Part shown: positions 1 to 8,228 of the stretch, piece by piece
How the letters are laid out: each line of letters opens with the position of its first letter
Numbering within the stretch: the first letter of the stretch is position 1
Assembly (NCBI GenBank): GCA_029975645.1
Contig: JARKOU010000019.1
Span: forward strand, 1-64,000
DNA from: Actinomycetales bacterium
Lineage (GTDB): Bacteria > Actinomycetota > Actinomycetes > Actinomycetales > JAHECE01
Length of the DNA stretch: 64,000 nt
Direction of reading: 5' to 3'
Notes under the pieces: model-generated
What the model was told of the DNA's origin: nothing
What the model saw: only the letters and a program-made list of their open reading frames with translations
Databases searched by the model: none
Position numbers and translations under genes: made by a program

Positions 1-147
1 TGCGCCGACTAACCCCGTGTTCGAGGAGAGGGAGGTGGGGAGGGTGGGGGTGGGGAGGGTGGAGAGGGTCGGGGGGAGGGTCGGTATGGGGAGGGTCGGG
101 GGTGGCCGGAGGTGAGCGTGTCGGTGGGGGCTGCGAGAATCCCCGCA

Positions 148-2178
148 ATGTCCGAGATGACCCCCGATGCCCTCCTCGCCGCGCTCGACGACGACCAGCG
201 CGCCGTCGCAGAGGCCCTGACCGGGCCGGTGTGCGTGCTCGCCGGCGCGGGCACGGGCAAGACGCGCGCGGTGACGTACCGGATCGCGCACGGGGTGCGC
301 TCGGGTGTCTACACGCCCACGGGCGTCCTCGCGGTGACCTTCACCGCCCGTGCCGCCGGCGAGATGCGCGTGCGGCTGCGGGATCTGGGCGTCGGCGGCG
401 TGCAGGCCCGAACCTTTCACGCGGCGGCGCTACGGCAGCTCTCGTACTTCTGGCCCAAGGTGGTGGGCGGCGCCCTCCCGCGCATTGCGGAGCACAAGGC
501 CCCGCTGGTGGCGGAGGCGGCGCACCGGCTGGGTCTGGACGTCGACCGGGTGGCCGTCCGCGACCTCGCCGGGGAGGTCGAGTGGGCCAAGGTCAGCCTG
601 GTCACGCCGGATGACTACGTGCGAGCGGCGTCGTCGGCCGGGCGCCCGGGCGCCGCGGGACACGACCTCACCACCGTCTCGCGCCTGCTCACCGTGTACG
701 AGGAGGCGAAGACCGAACGCGGCGTCATCGACTTCGAGGACGTGCTCCTGCTGACGGTCGGCATCCTCGCCGAGCGCCCCGACATCGCCGAGACGGTGCG
801 CGGCCAGTACCGGCATTTCGTGGTGGACGAGTACCAGGACGTCTCGCCCCTCCAGCAACGCCTCCTGGACCTGTGGCTCGGCGGGCGGCGCGACCTGTGC
901 GTGGTCGGCGACGTCTCTCAGACCATCTACTCCTTCACCGGCGCCAGCCCTCGCTACCTGGTCGACTTCCCCCGGCGCTTCCCCGAAGCGCGGGTGGTCC
1001 GGCTGGTGCGCGACTACCGCTCCACGCCCCAGGTGGTCGGTCTGGCCAACGCCGTGCTCGCGCGCGCCGGCGCCGCTCGCTCGCGCGCCGCCGTCGAACT
1101 CGTGGCGCAGCGCCCCTCCGGACCAACCGTGCGCTTCGAGGCGTACGACGACGACGCCGCCGAGGCCCGCGCCGTCGCCGAGCGGGCGAAGGCCCTCATC
1201 GCCGCGGGTACGAGGCCGAGCGAGATCGCCGTCCTCTACCGGACCAACGCGCAGTCGGAGGCGTTCGAGCAGGCCTTGGCCGAGGCCAAGATCGGGTACC
1301 TGGTGCGCGGCGGCGAACGGTTCTTCTCCCGGCGAGAGGTGCGCGACGCCGTCGTCCTCCTCCGGGGCGCGCTGCGCGCCCCGACGGACCTACCCATGCC
1401 CGCCCAGGTGCGCGAGGTGCTCGCCGGCATGGGATGGACGCCCGAGGCGCCGGCCGCCGTGGGCGCCACCCGCGAGCGGTGGGAGTCCCTGGCCGCACTC
1501 GTGGCGCTCGCGGACGAGGTCGCGGCCTCCCGCGGCGGCGACCTCGCGGCGCTCGTCGCGGAACTGGAGGAGCGGGCCGCCGCGCAGCACGCGCCGACGG
1601 TCGAGGGCGTGGTGCTCGCGTCCCTGCACGCCGCGAAGGGCCTGGAGTGGGATGCCGTGTTCCTCACCGGGGTGTGCGAGGGCCTCCTGCCGATCACGCT
1701 CGCCGAGGGGGAGGAGGCGATCGCGGAGGAGCGGCGGCTGCTCTACGTGGGGATCACCCGCGCGCGGGAGCACCTCACCCTCTCCTACGCGCGCGCACGA
1801 ACGGTGGGCGGCCGCGCCTCCCGCAAGCCGTCCCGATTCCTCGAGGGCATCTGGCCGGAGCCGGGGAACGCCGGGAGGCGGTCGCGGCAGGCCCGGCACC
1901 GCACGCCATCGATGGACCCCGGCGCCGGGCCGGTGGACGCCGAGTTGTTCGAGCGCCTTCGCGCCTGGAGATCCGCGGTGGCCACGGCGGACGACAAGCC
2001 CGCGTACACGGTCTTCCACGACACCACGCTCGCTGCGATCGCCACCGCGAAGCCCCGGGAACTGCGGGCCCTCGCCGTGATCCGGGGAGTCGGGGCCACC
2101 AAGCTGGAGAAGTACGGACCCCAGGTCCTGGCCGTCGTGCGTGGCGAGGACCCGGTAGCGCAGCCGGATCACGGGTGA
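148..2178 (+). CDS. uvrD2: UvrD/Rep-family ATP-dependent DNA helicase (actinobacterial UvrD2-like, C-terminal HRDC-like region)
   Basis: ORF 112-2178; Walker A GAGTGKT, DEYQD box, SLHAAKGLEWDAVF, LLYVGITRA motifs; internal ATG at 148 likely start. Confidence 0.9.
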   Translation: MSEMTPDALLAALDDDQRAVAEALTGPVCVLAGAGTGKTRAVTYRIAHGVRSGVYTPTGVLAVTFTARAAGEMRVRLRDLGVGGVQARTFHAAALRQLSYFWPKVVGGALPRIAEHKAPLVAEAAHRLGLDVDRVAVRDLAGEVEWAKVSLVTPDDYVRAASSAGRPGAAGHDLTTVSRLLTVYEEAKTERGVIDFEDVLLLTVGILAERPDIAETVRGQYRHFVVDEYQDVSPLQQRLLDLWLGGRRDLCVVGDVSQTIYSFTGASPRYLVDFPRRFPEARVVRLVRDYRSTPQVVGLANAVLARAGAARSRAAVELVAQRPSGPTVRFEAYDDDAAEARAVAERAKALIAAGTRPSEIAVLYRTNAQSEAFEQALAEAKIGYLVRGGERFFSRREVRDAVVLLRGALRAPTDLPMPAQVREVLAGMGWTPEAPAAVGATRERWESLAALVALADEVAASRGGDLAALVAELEERAAAQHAPTVEGVVLASLHAAKGLEWDAVFLTGVCEGLLPITLAEGEEAIAEERRLLYVGITRAREHLTLSYARARTVGGRASRKPSRFLEGIWPEPGNAGRRSRQARHRTPSMDPGAGPVDAELFERLRAWRSAVATADDKPAYTVFHDTTLAAIATAKPRELRALAVIRGVGATKLEKYGPQVLAVVRGEDPVAQPDHG

Positions 2179-2240
2179 GCCGGGGTCGTGCGTGAGCGCG
2201 GGGCTCGTGCGTGAGCCGGGGTCGTGCGTGAGCCGGTCGG

Positions 2241-2279
2241 AATAATCGGTTGCCACCGTCCCGGAGCCGCACGTAGCCT
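2241..2279 (+). promoter_or_regulatory. Putative whiB7/wblC promoter: AT-rich AATAAT, then -35 TTGCCA and -10-like TAGCCT
   Basis: AATAATCGGTTGCCA at 2241-2255, 18-nt spacer, TAGCCT 2274-2279, upstream of a uORF/terminator leader. Confidence 0.45.
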
Positions 2280-2373
2280 CGTGGAGTCCGAGTCCACCGG
2301 CACGAACGGCGCTGCCTGTTCCTGCCCCGGGCGCAGCGCGGTGCTGACGCCCCGATCGAACCTGGAGGTGTCG

Positions 2374-2487
2374 ATGCTCATCAGCGACACCGTCGTGGCC
2401 GCCGCGGGGAACGACCCCGCGCTCGGCGCCCGCCTGCGGGCGACCGCCGCCACGACCACCCCGGGCTCGCGACTCCCGGTCACCTGA
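2374..2487 (+). CDS. Putative leader peptide uORF (37 aa, MLISDTVVAAAGNDPALGARLRATAATTTPGSRLPVT)
   Basis: ATG preceded by GGAGGTG; ends 17 nt before a perfect hairpin, upstream of the WhiB gene. Confidence 0.6.
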   Translation: MLISDTVVAAAGNDPALGARLRATAATTTPGSRLPVT

Positions 2488-2504
2488 GGACACCTGGTCC
2501 CGGT

Positions 2505-2544
2505 ACGCACCGCGAGCCCCTGGGCGCGCGGTGCGTTCTCGTTT
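2505..2544 (+). terminator. Putative intrinsic terminator/attenuator in whiB7 leader
   Basis: ACGCACCGCG (2505-2514) pairs perfectly with CGCGGTGCGT (2527-2536), followed by TCTCGTTT. Confidence 0.7.
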
Positions 2545-2622
2545 GTCACCTGCGACGACGTCGCGGCGAACGGGAGCGGCTGCGGCCCGACCCCGCCAGG
2601 ACGATCCCCCAGGAGTACCCCC

Positions 2623-2946
2623 GTGTTGACCTTCCCCGAACTGTCGACGGTGGCCACGGACGACGCGTATGCGCCGTTCCCGTGCCAGGTCGAGCGCTCG
2701 GCCGACCTGTGGTTCGCCGAGCACACCGCTGACGTCGAGCGGGCCAAGGCCCTGTGCGGCCCGTGTCCCATCCGGCAGGCGTGCCTGGCCGGTGCGCTCG
2801 AGCGCGCCGAGCCGTGGGGCGTCTGGGGTGGCGAGGTGTTCGTGGACGGCGTCGTCGTCGCGAGCAAGCGCGGCCGAGGCCGCCCTCGCAAGACGTCCGC
2901 TCCCACCGGAGCACCACTCGCCCTCGCGTCGTCGTCGGCCGCCTGA
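2623..2946 (+). CDS. whiB7: WhiB-family transcriptional regulator, WhiB7/WblC-like (AT-hook RGRPRK)
   Basis: Four-Cys WhiB pattern (C..CGPCPIRQAC), GVWGG turn and RGRGRPRK AT-hook; AGGAG upstream of GTG start. Confidence 0.88.
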   Translation: MLTFPELSTVATDDAYAPFPCQVERSADLWFAEHTADVERAKALCGPCPIRQACLAGALERAEPWGVWGGEVFVDGVVVASKRGRGRPRKTSAPTGAPLALASSSAA

Positions 2947-3002
2947 GCGCGGCGGCGCCGTCCTCGGACCCTGCCGGCCGGCGGCGCCGTCGCGTCGCCG
3001 AC

Positions 3003-4058
3003 TCAGGCGGCCTGGTCGTCCGCGACGACGCCGGTGCAGCCGCACTCCGGGTGTGGTTCCCACGCGCGCCGGACCGGGAGAGCCCCGACGGCGTCCACCT
3101 CGAGTGCGGCCCCGAGCGTGGCGACGGGCCGCTCGTCCACGAAGGCGAGCACCTGCCCGACGGCGATCGCCGCGGCGAGCGCTGCGAGGCTCGTCTCGAC
3201 GCCCTCGCGTGGTGCCGCGGCGACCTGGGTCGCGACCGCCGGCCAGCGGGGGTCCGCGTCGCATCGGTGCAGGTCGAGGCACCGCAGGCACGGCCCGGTT
3301 CCCGGCACCACGAGCGGACCGACCGAGATCGCGACGTCGCCGATCACCACGGAGAGGTGAGCGAGGTCCTCGCGCACGAGCGGTCGGGCCCGCACCGGGT
3401 TCGCCACACCGTGCTCCACGAGCACGGTGAGGTGGGGCCGGGCGCCCGCCGGCGCCGAGGTCTTCACCCGCGGTGCGCACGTCCGGAGGATCTCGGCGCC
3501 GGCCTCCTCGCGGCGACGGCCGACGTCGGCCCACCCGAACGTGCCCGGCCCGACGTCGAGCGGGAGCACCCGGCTCGGATCGGAGAGCAGCACGGTGCCC
3601 ACCCCTGCTGTCGCCAGCCAGGACGCGACGAGCATCCCGAGGCGATCCACCCCGAGGACTCCGACCACGCACCCCCGGCGTCGCGCGAGAAGGGCCCGGC
3701 CGTCGGCGTCGGGGCTCACGCGCGCCCAGTAGCCGATGTCCGGCGCGCGGGACGCGTCGAGCGCCGTGCCCGTCCGCGGGACGTCCTGGAGCGGCGCGGC
3801 CGGCGTGGCATCCGGCGCCAGGACGCCACCGCGCTCGAGCCGGCCGACGAGGCGCCGGACCTCGGCGGCGGACAGGCCGACCGCGCGGCCCTCGCGTACC
3901 AGGTCACCGATGGTCGGCTCGGCCCGCAGCCGGTCGAGGAGGTCCTGCTCGGCCGGTCGCAGGTTCTCGAGGACGACGGCGCAGCGCGGGTCCGTCCCGA
4001 TCTGGCTGGCGCCCGGCTCCCGCCAGAGCACGCTCAACCCGTCCCGCAGCCGCACCAT
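3003..4058 (-). CDS. ThiF/E1-like protein, TOMM cyclodehydratase-domain-like
   Basis: 351 aa; Rossmann-like VVGVLGVDRLGMLVASWLATAGVGTVLLSD; CLRCLDLHR and CGC zinc-like cysteines. Confidence 0.65.
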   Translation of the reverse strand: MVRLRDGLSVLWREPGASQIGTDPRCAVVLENLRPAEQDLLDRLRAEPTIGDLVREGRAVGLSAAEVRRLVGRLERGGVLAPDATPAAPLQDVPRTGTALDASRAPDIGYWARVSPDADGRALLARRRGCVVGVLGVDRLGMLVASWLATAGVGTVLLSDPSRVLPLDVGPGTFGWADVGRRREEAGAEILRTCAPRVKTSAPAGARPHLTVLVEHGVANPVRARPLVREDLAHLSVVIGDVAISVGPLVVPGTGPCLRCLDLHRCDADPRWPAVATQVAAAPREGVETSLAALAAAIAVGQVLAFVDERPVATLGAALEVDAVGALPVRRAWEPHPECGCTGVVADDQAA

Positions 4059-4305
4059 CGCGTTACTCCTCCTCGTTGCCCCGTGAGCCGGCGTCGTCGG
4101 CGGGCTCTTGTCGGCCGCGGGCTCGTCGCCGTTCCGTGAACCTGCCGCTCGGAGCGTGCCACGGCGACGCCGGTGCGTCCTCGTCGGCGCCCCAGGCCTG
4201 GGGACAACCGCCCTGCGTGCGACGCGCGCCCTGTGGATGCCGGAGCGCGGAGGGGTGCTGGGGACGGACAGCGAGGATGTCGGCGGGGCGACCTACGCTC
4301 GGGCC

Positions 4306-4899
4306 ATGCCTCGCCGGACACCACCGCCCGCCTCAGCACCCGCCGCTGCTCACTCCGCCGCCCGTCCCGACGTCGAGGTCCGGCGCAGCGCTCGGCGCCG
4401 GCGCACGGTCTCTGCATTCCGGGAGGGCGGCCGCACGATCGTCGTGGTCCCCGCCGGGATGACGCGCGAGGAGGAGGCCCGGTGGGTCGATCGGATGCTG
4501 GAACGCATGGCGGCGAAGACGGCCCGCCGCGCCTCCGATGGCGAGCTCGACACCCGTGCGCGGGACCTCTCAGCCCGCTACCTGGGGGGACGCGCCGTTC
4601 CGACGTCGGTTCGCTGGGTGACCAACCAGAACACGCGGTGGGGTTCGTGCACCGTGCTGGACGGGACGATCCGACTCTCGCACCGGCTGCAGACGATGCC
4701 CGGGTGGGTGGTCGACTACGTGCTCCTGCACGAACTCGTCCACCTGCTCCACGCCGGCCACGGCCCTGCCTTCTGGGCCGAGTTGACCACGTACCCCCAC
4801 ACCGAGCGGGCGCGCGGCTTCCTGGACGGGGTGGCGTTCGCGCGTTCGGCGATGCCTGCGGAGGAGTGCGCAGAGGAGGCCGGTGAGGTGGAGGGTTAA
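4306..4899 (+). CDS. M48-family metallopeptidase (YgjP/DUF45 type)
   Basis: HELVHLLHAGHGPAFW zinc motif; NTRWGSC motif. Confidence 0.9.
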   Translation: MPRRTPPPASAPAAAHSAARPDVEVRRSARRRRTVSAFREGGRTIVVVPAGMTREEEARWVDRMLERMAAKTARRASDGELDTRARDLSARYLGGRAVPTSVRWVTNQNTRWGSCTVLDGTIRLSHRLQTMPGWVVDYVLLHELVHLLHAGHGPAFWAELTTYPHTERARGFLDGVAFARSAMPAEECAEEAGEVEG

Positions 4900-5072
4900 G
4901 CGGCCGACGTCGAGGGGCTGCGCTCTGACCTCGCCGAGGTCACCGAGGAGGTCACCGAGCCAGCGGGCGTGACGGTGGCGCTCAGCCGGTGGGGGCGTCG
5001 TCGTCGGACCGGGTGGTCTAGTCCGTCCCGGGCGGCGGGCGCTCAGCTGGCGGGCGCTCAGCCGGTGGGCGC

Positions 5073-6554
5073 TCAGCCGGTGGGCGTGTCGTCGTCCGGC
5101 CGCGTGGTCTCGTCCGTCCCGGCCTTGGGGTCGACGGAGCCCTCACCCTCCCTGGCGGCCCGGTCGGCCTCGTCGAGGATCGAGGCGAGCGCGGCGTCCA
5201 GGTCCTGCTCGCTCGCCGCGGCTGCGGCGCGCCGTGCGACGAACCCGGCCGCGTCGTCGAGGTCCTCGGCGGTGGGGAGCAGGTCGGGGTGCGCCCAGAT
5301 GGCGTCCCGTGCAGCGGTTCCGCCGTCCTTCTCGACGCCGGCCCACAGCGACGCCGCCTCGCGAGCGCGGCGAGGCCGCAACTCGAGGCCCACCAGGGCT
5401 GCGAAGGTCTGCTCCGCGGGCCCGCCGGCGGCACGGCGGCGGCGGAGCATCTCGCGCAGCGGCACGCCGTGGGGCAGGTGCGGGGCGACAGCGAGCCCCG
5501 TGACGTGCTCCACCCACCCCTCGACCAGCGCGAGCGCCGTCTCCAGGCGCCGGAGCGCCGCGTCCTGCGCGGGGGTGCGCTCGAGCGCGAACACGCCGCC
5601 GGAGAAGGCCTCGCGCAAGGCTTCGGGGTCACTCGGGTCGATGGAGCGGATCGCTTCCTCCATCCGAGCGGTGTCGATCGCGATGCCCCGCGCGTACTCC
5701 TCGACGGTGCCGAGCAGGTGCGCCCGCAGCCATGGCACCTGGGCGAACAGCCGGGCGTGCGCCGCCTCGCGGACGGCGAGGAAGTGCCGCACCTCCTCGG
5801 CGGGCGCGTCCAGCCCGGAGGAGTACTCGGCGATCGTGGCGGGCACCAGGGCATAGCCCGGCGTCTCCAGCAGCGGCAGGCCGGTGTCCGTGGAGCCGAA
5901 CACCTCGCGCGCGAGCGTTCCCACCGCCTGTCCCACCTGCATCCCGAAAACGGCCCCGCCGAGTTGCCGCATCATCGCGGCCGGGTCCAGGCCGGCCAGC
6001 CCGCCGGCCCCGCCGAGTGGCCCCATCGCCTCGGTGGCCTGCGCACCGATGGCGTCCGCCAGTGCTGTGGCTACCGATTCCGCGATCGGTTCGGCCAGGC
6101 GCTTCCACACGGGCAGCGTGCGCTCCACCCACTCCGACCGGTTCCACGCCTGGTATGCGCCGGGCGCGGGGGCGAACTCGGTCACGGCGTCGAGCCAGAG
6201 GTCGGCGGCGGTGAGGGCCTGTGACACCTGCGAGGCCTGGGCCGCGGTCACGCTCGGGTCGCCACCGGCGTGCGCCGCCTGCCGGGCGACGTCGTGCGCC
6301 AACGACCAGTTGACCGGTCCTCCGCCGGGGTTGGCGAGCAGGCGCTGCAGGTGGGCGAGCATCCCGCTCATCGCGCCGGGGTCCTGAGGCAGTCCGGCGG
6401 CCTTGGCCACCGCCGCCGGATCGAACCCGCCCGCGTCGAGCGCGCGCATGGCCTCCTCGGCCGCCTCCTCGCCGAGCATCGAGCGCAGGAGCGCGCGCCA
6501 GGCCTCGCGGTCGGCGGGGGAGCCGCCCTGGTGCGGGATCGGCTGGTCGTTCAT
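5073..6554 (-). CDS. Zinc-dependent metalloprotease (DUF2342-type)
   Basis: 493 aa; FLAVREAAHARLFAQVPWLRAHL and LGGAVFGMQVGQAVGTLAREVFGSTD, characteristic of this actinobacterial family. Confidence 0.85.
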   Translation of the reverse strand: MNDQPIPHQGGSPADREAWRALLRSMLGEEAAEEAMRALDAGGFDPAAVAKAAGLPQDPGAMSGMLAHLQRLLANPGGGPVNWSLAHDVARQAAHAGGDPSVTAAQASQVSQALTAADLWLDAVTEFAPAPGAYQAWNRSEWVERTLPVWKRLAEPIAESVATALADAIGAQATEAMGPLGGAGGLAGLDPAAMMRQLGGAVFGMQVGQAVGTLAREVFGSTDTGLPLLETPGYALVPATIAEYSSGLDAPAEEVRHFLAVREAAHARLFAQVPWLRAHLLGTVEEYARGIAIDTARMEEAIRSIDPSDPEALREAFSGGVFALERTPAQDAALRRLETALALVEGWVEHVTGLAVAPHLPHGVPLREMLRRRRAAGGPAEQTFAALVGLELRPRRAREAASLWAGVEKDGGTAARDAIWAHPDLLPTAEDLDDAAGFVARRAAAAASEQDLDAALASILDEADRAAREGEGSVDPKAGTDETTRPDDDTPTG

Positions 6555-6713
6555 GGTGTGCTCCCGGTGTCGCGCCGTCGGACCTCCACGGTAGCGACGT
6601 CCGGCGCCCGTTCCCGAGCCGGGCCCGGCATCTTCGTGCCGGTTCGCTCAGGGCGCAGGCATGCCCGCCGGGCGCCGCCGGTCCCTCCCAGGCCGTGTCC
6701 AGGCGCGTGCGGG

Positions 6714-7991
6714 ATGATGTCCCGCGTGCCTGCGCCCCGCGACCTGCCCGACGACGGCGCCCTCACTCCGTCCCACGCCCCGGGCGCGCCGGGACCTGAC
6801 GCTGCTGGCCCCGACGCCTCCGGTCCGGATGTATCCGGTCCCGACGCCTCCGGTCCCGATGCTTACGGCACCGACGGTCCACGCCCGGCGTTCGATGACG
6901 TCGTCGAGGACCTCGCTCCCGACGCCCCGCGCGCTCCGTGGTCCCCGCGCGCCGTCGTGCTCTCGATCTCCGGGGTGCTGACCGCTGCGCTCCTGCTGGT
7001 CATGTCCGCGATCCCGGCCCCGTACGCGATCCAGGACCCCGGACCCACGGTGGACACGCTCGGCGAGGTCGACGGCGAGCCGCTCATCCAAGTCGACGGC
7101 GCTACCACCTACCCGACCGACGGCGAGCTCCGGCTCACGACCGTCTCCGTGAGCGGCGGTCCCGGCGGGGCCCCCGTGGACGCGCTCGAGGTGGTTCGGG
7201 CCTGGTTGTCCGGGGGGAGCGCCGTCGTCCCGGTTGAACTGGTCTATCCGGTCGGGGTCTCGCGCGAGGAGCGGGACGAGCTCGCCGCGCAGGAGATGAC
7301 CACGTCGCAGGAGAACGCGACGGCGGCCGCCCTCACCGAACTGGGCTACGAGGTGCCGGCGAAACTCGTGGTGGCCGGAGCCGTCGAGGGCACGGGGTCG
7401 GACGGTGTGCTCCTCGAGGGCGACGTGCTGGTCTCGGCCGGCGGCGTCGACCTGATCACCTGGACGGACCTCACCGCCGTCCTCGCGGCCACACCCCCCG
7501 GAACCGCTCTGCCCCTGCAGGTGCTGCGCGACGGCGAGCCGACCGACGTCGAGGTGGTCACGGGCGACGACGGCGACGGTGGATCCGTGCTCGGTGTGTA
7601 CATCGACCCGGCATTCGACTTCCCCGTGGACGTGACCATCCGCATCGACGAGATCGGTGGGCCGAGCGCGGGGACCATGTTCGCGCTCGGGATCGTCGAC
7701 CTGCTCACGCCCGGCGCCTTGACCGGCGGCGAGAACGTCGCGGGCACCGGGACGATCACGATCGACGGCGAGGTCGGTCCGATCGGAGGCATCCGCCAGA
7801 AGCTGGCCGGCGCGGCGCGCGACGGCGCGACGTACTTCCTGGCACCGGTGGACAACTGCGCCGAGGTGGTGGGTCACGTGCCGGCGGGGCTTCGGGTGGT
7901 GCCGGTGGCGAGCCTCGCCGAGGCGACCGACACCCTCACCGCGATCGGCGCGGGGGATGTCGGAGATCTGCCGGCGTGCACGGCAGGCTGA
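6714..7991 (+). CDS. PDZ-domain, Lon-like (S16) membrane-anchored serine protease
   Basis: TM near N-terminus; PDZ-like region; GGPSAGTMFALGIVD Ser and IGGIRQKLAGA Lys dyad. Confidence 0.9.
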   Translation: MMSRVPAPRDLPDDGALTPSHAPGAPGPDAAGPDASGPDVSGPDASGPDAYGTDGPRPAFDDVVEDLAPDAPRAPWSPRAVVLSISGVLTAALLLVMSAIPAPYAIQDPGPTVDTLGEVDGEPLIQVDGATTYPTDGELRLTTVSVSGGPGGAPVDALEVVRAWLSGGSAVVPVELVYPVGVSREERDELAAQEMTTSQENATAAALTELGYEVPAKLVVAGAVEGTGSDGVLLEGDVLVSAGGVDLITWTDLTAVLAATPPGTALPLQVLRDGEPTDVEVVTGDDGDGGSVLGVYIDPAFDFPVDVTIRIDEIGGPSAGTMFALGIVDLLTPGALTGGENVAGTGTITIDGEVGPIGGIRQKLAGAARDGATYFLAPVDNCAEVVGHVPAGLRVVPVASLAEATDTLTAIGAGDVGDLPACTAG

Positions 7992-8228
7992 GCGGAGGAC
8001 CGGCCCTTGGGTGGAAGGTCCGGTGGTTGAGATCCTCCCGATCTTGCACACAAGCGGGCGGTGGCCCGATCCTCACCCGGCGAACCCGCCCGCTCCGGGC
8101 GCTGTCAGGGGCGTGTGCGAAACTTTCGGGCGTCGAGCGACGTTGTGCCCGGTGATGCCTGCCCGCGGGCAGGATCGAGGACGCGTGCGACGTCCTCGTG
8201 ACCGCTGCCGAACCTGAGGTGCACTCTC

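Noticed and set aside
1390-3672. 760-aa minus-strand ORF antisense to uvrD2 and whiB7
   Set aside because: Arg/Gly/Pro-rich composition typical of antisense frames in high-GC DNA; overlaps well-supported genes.
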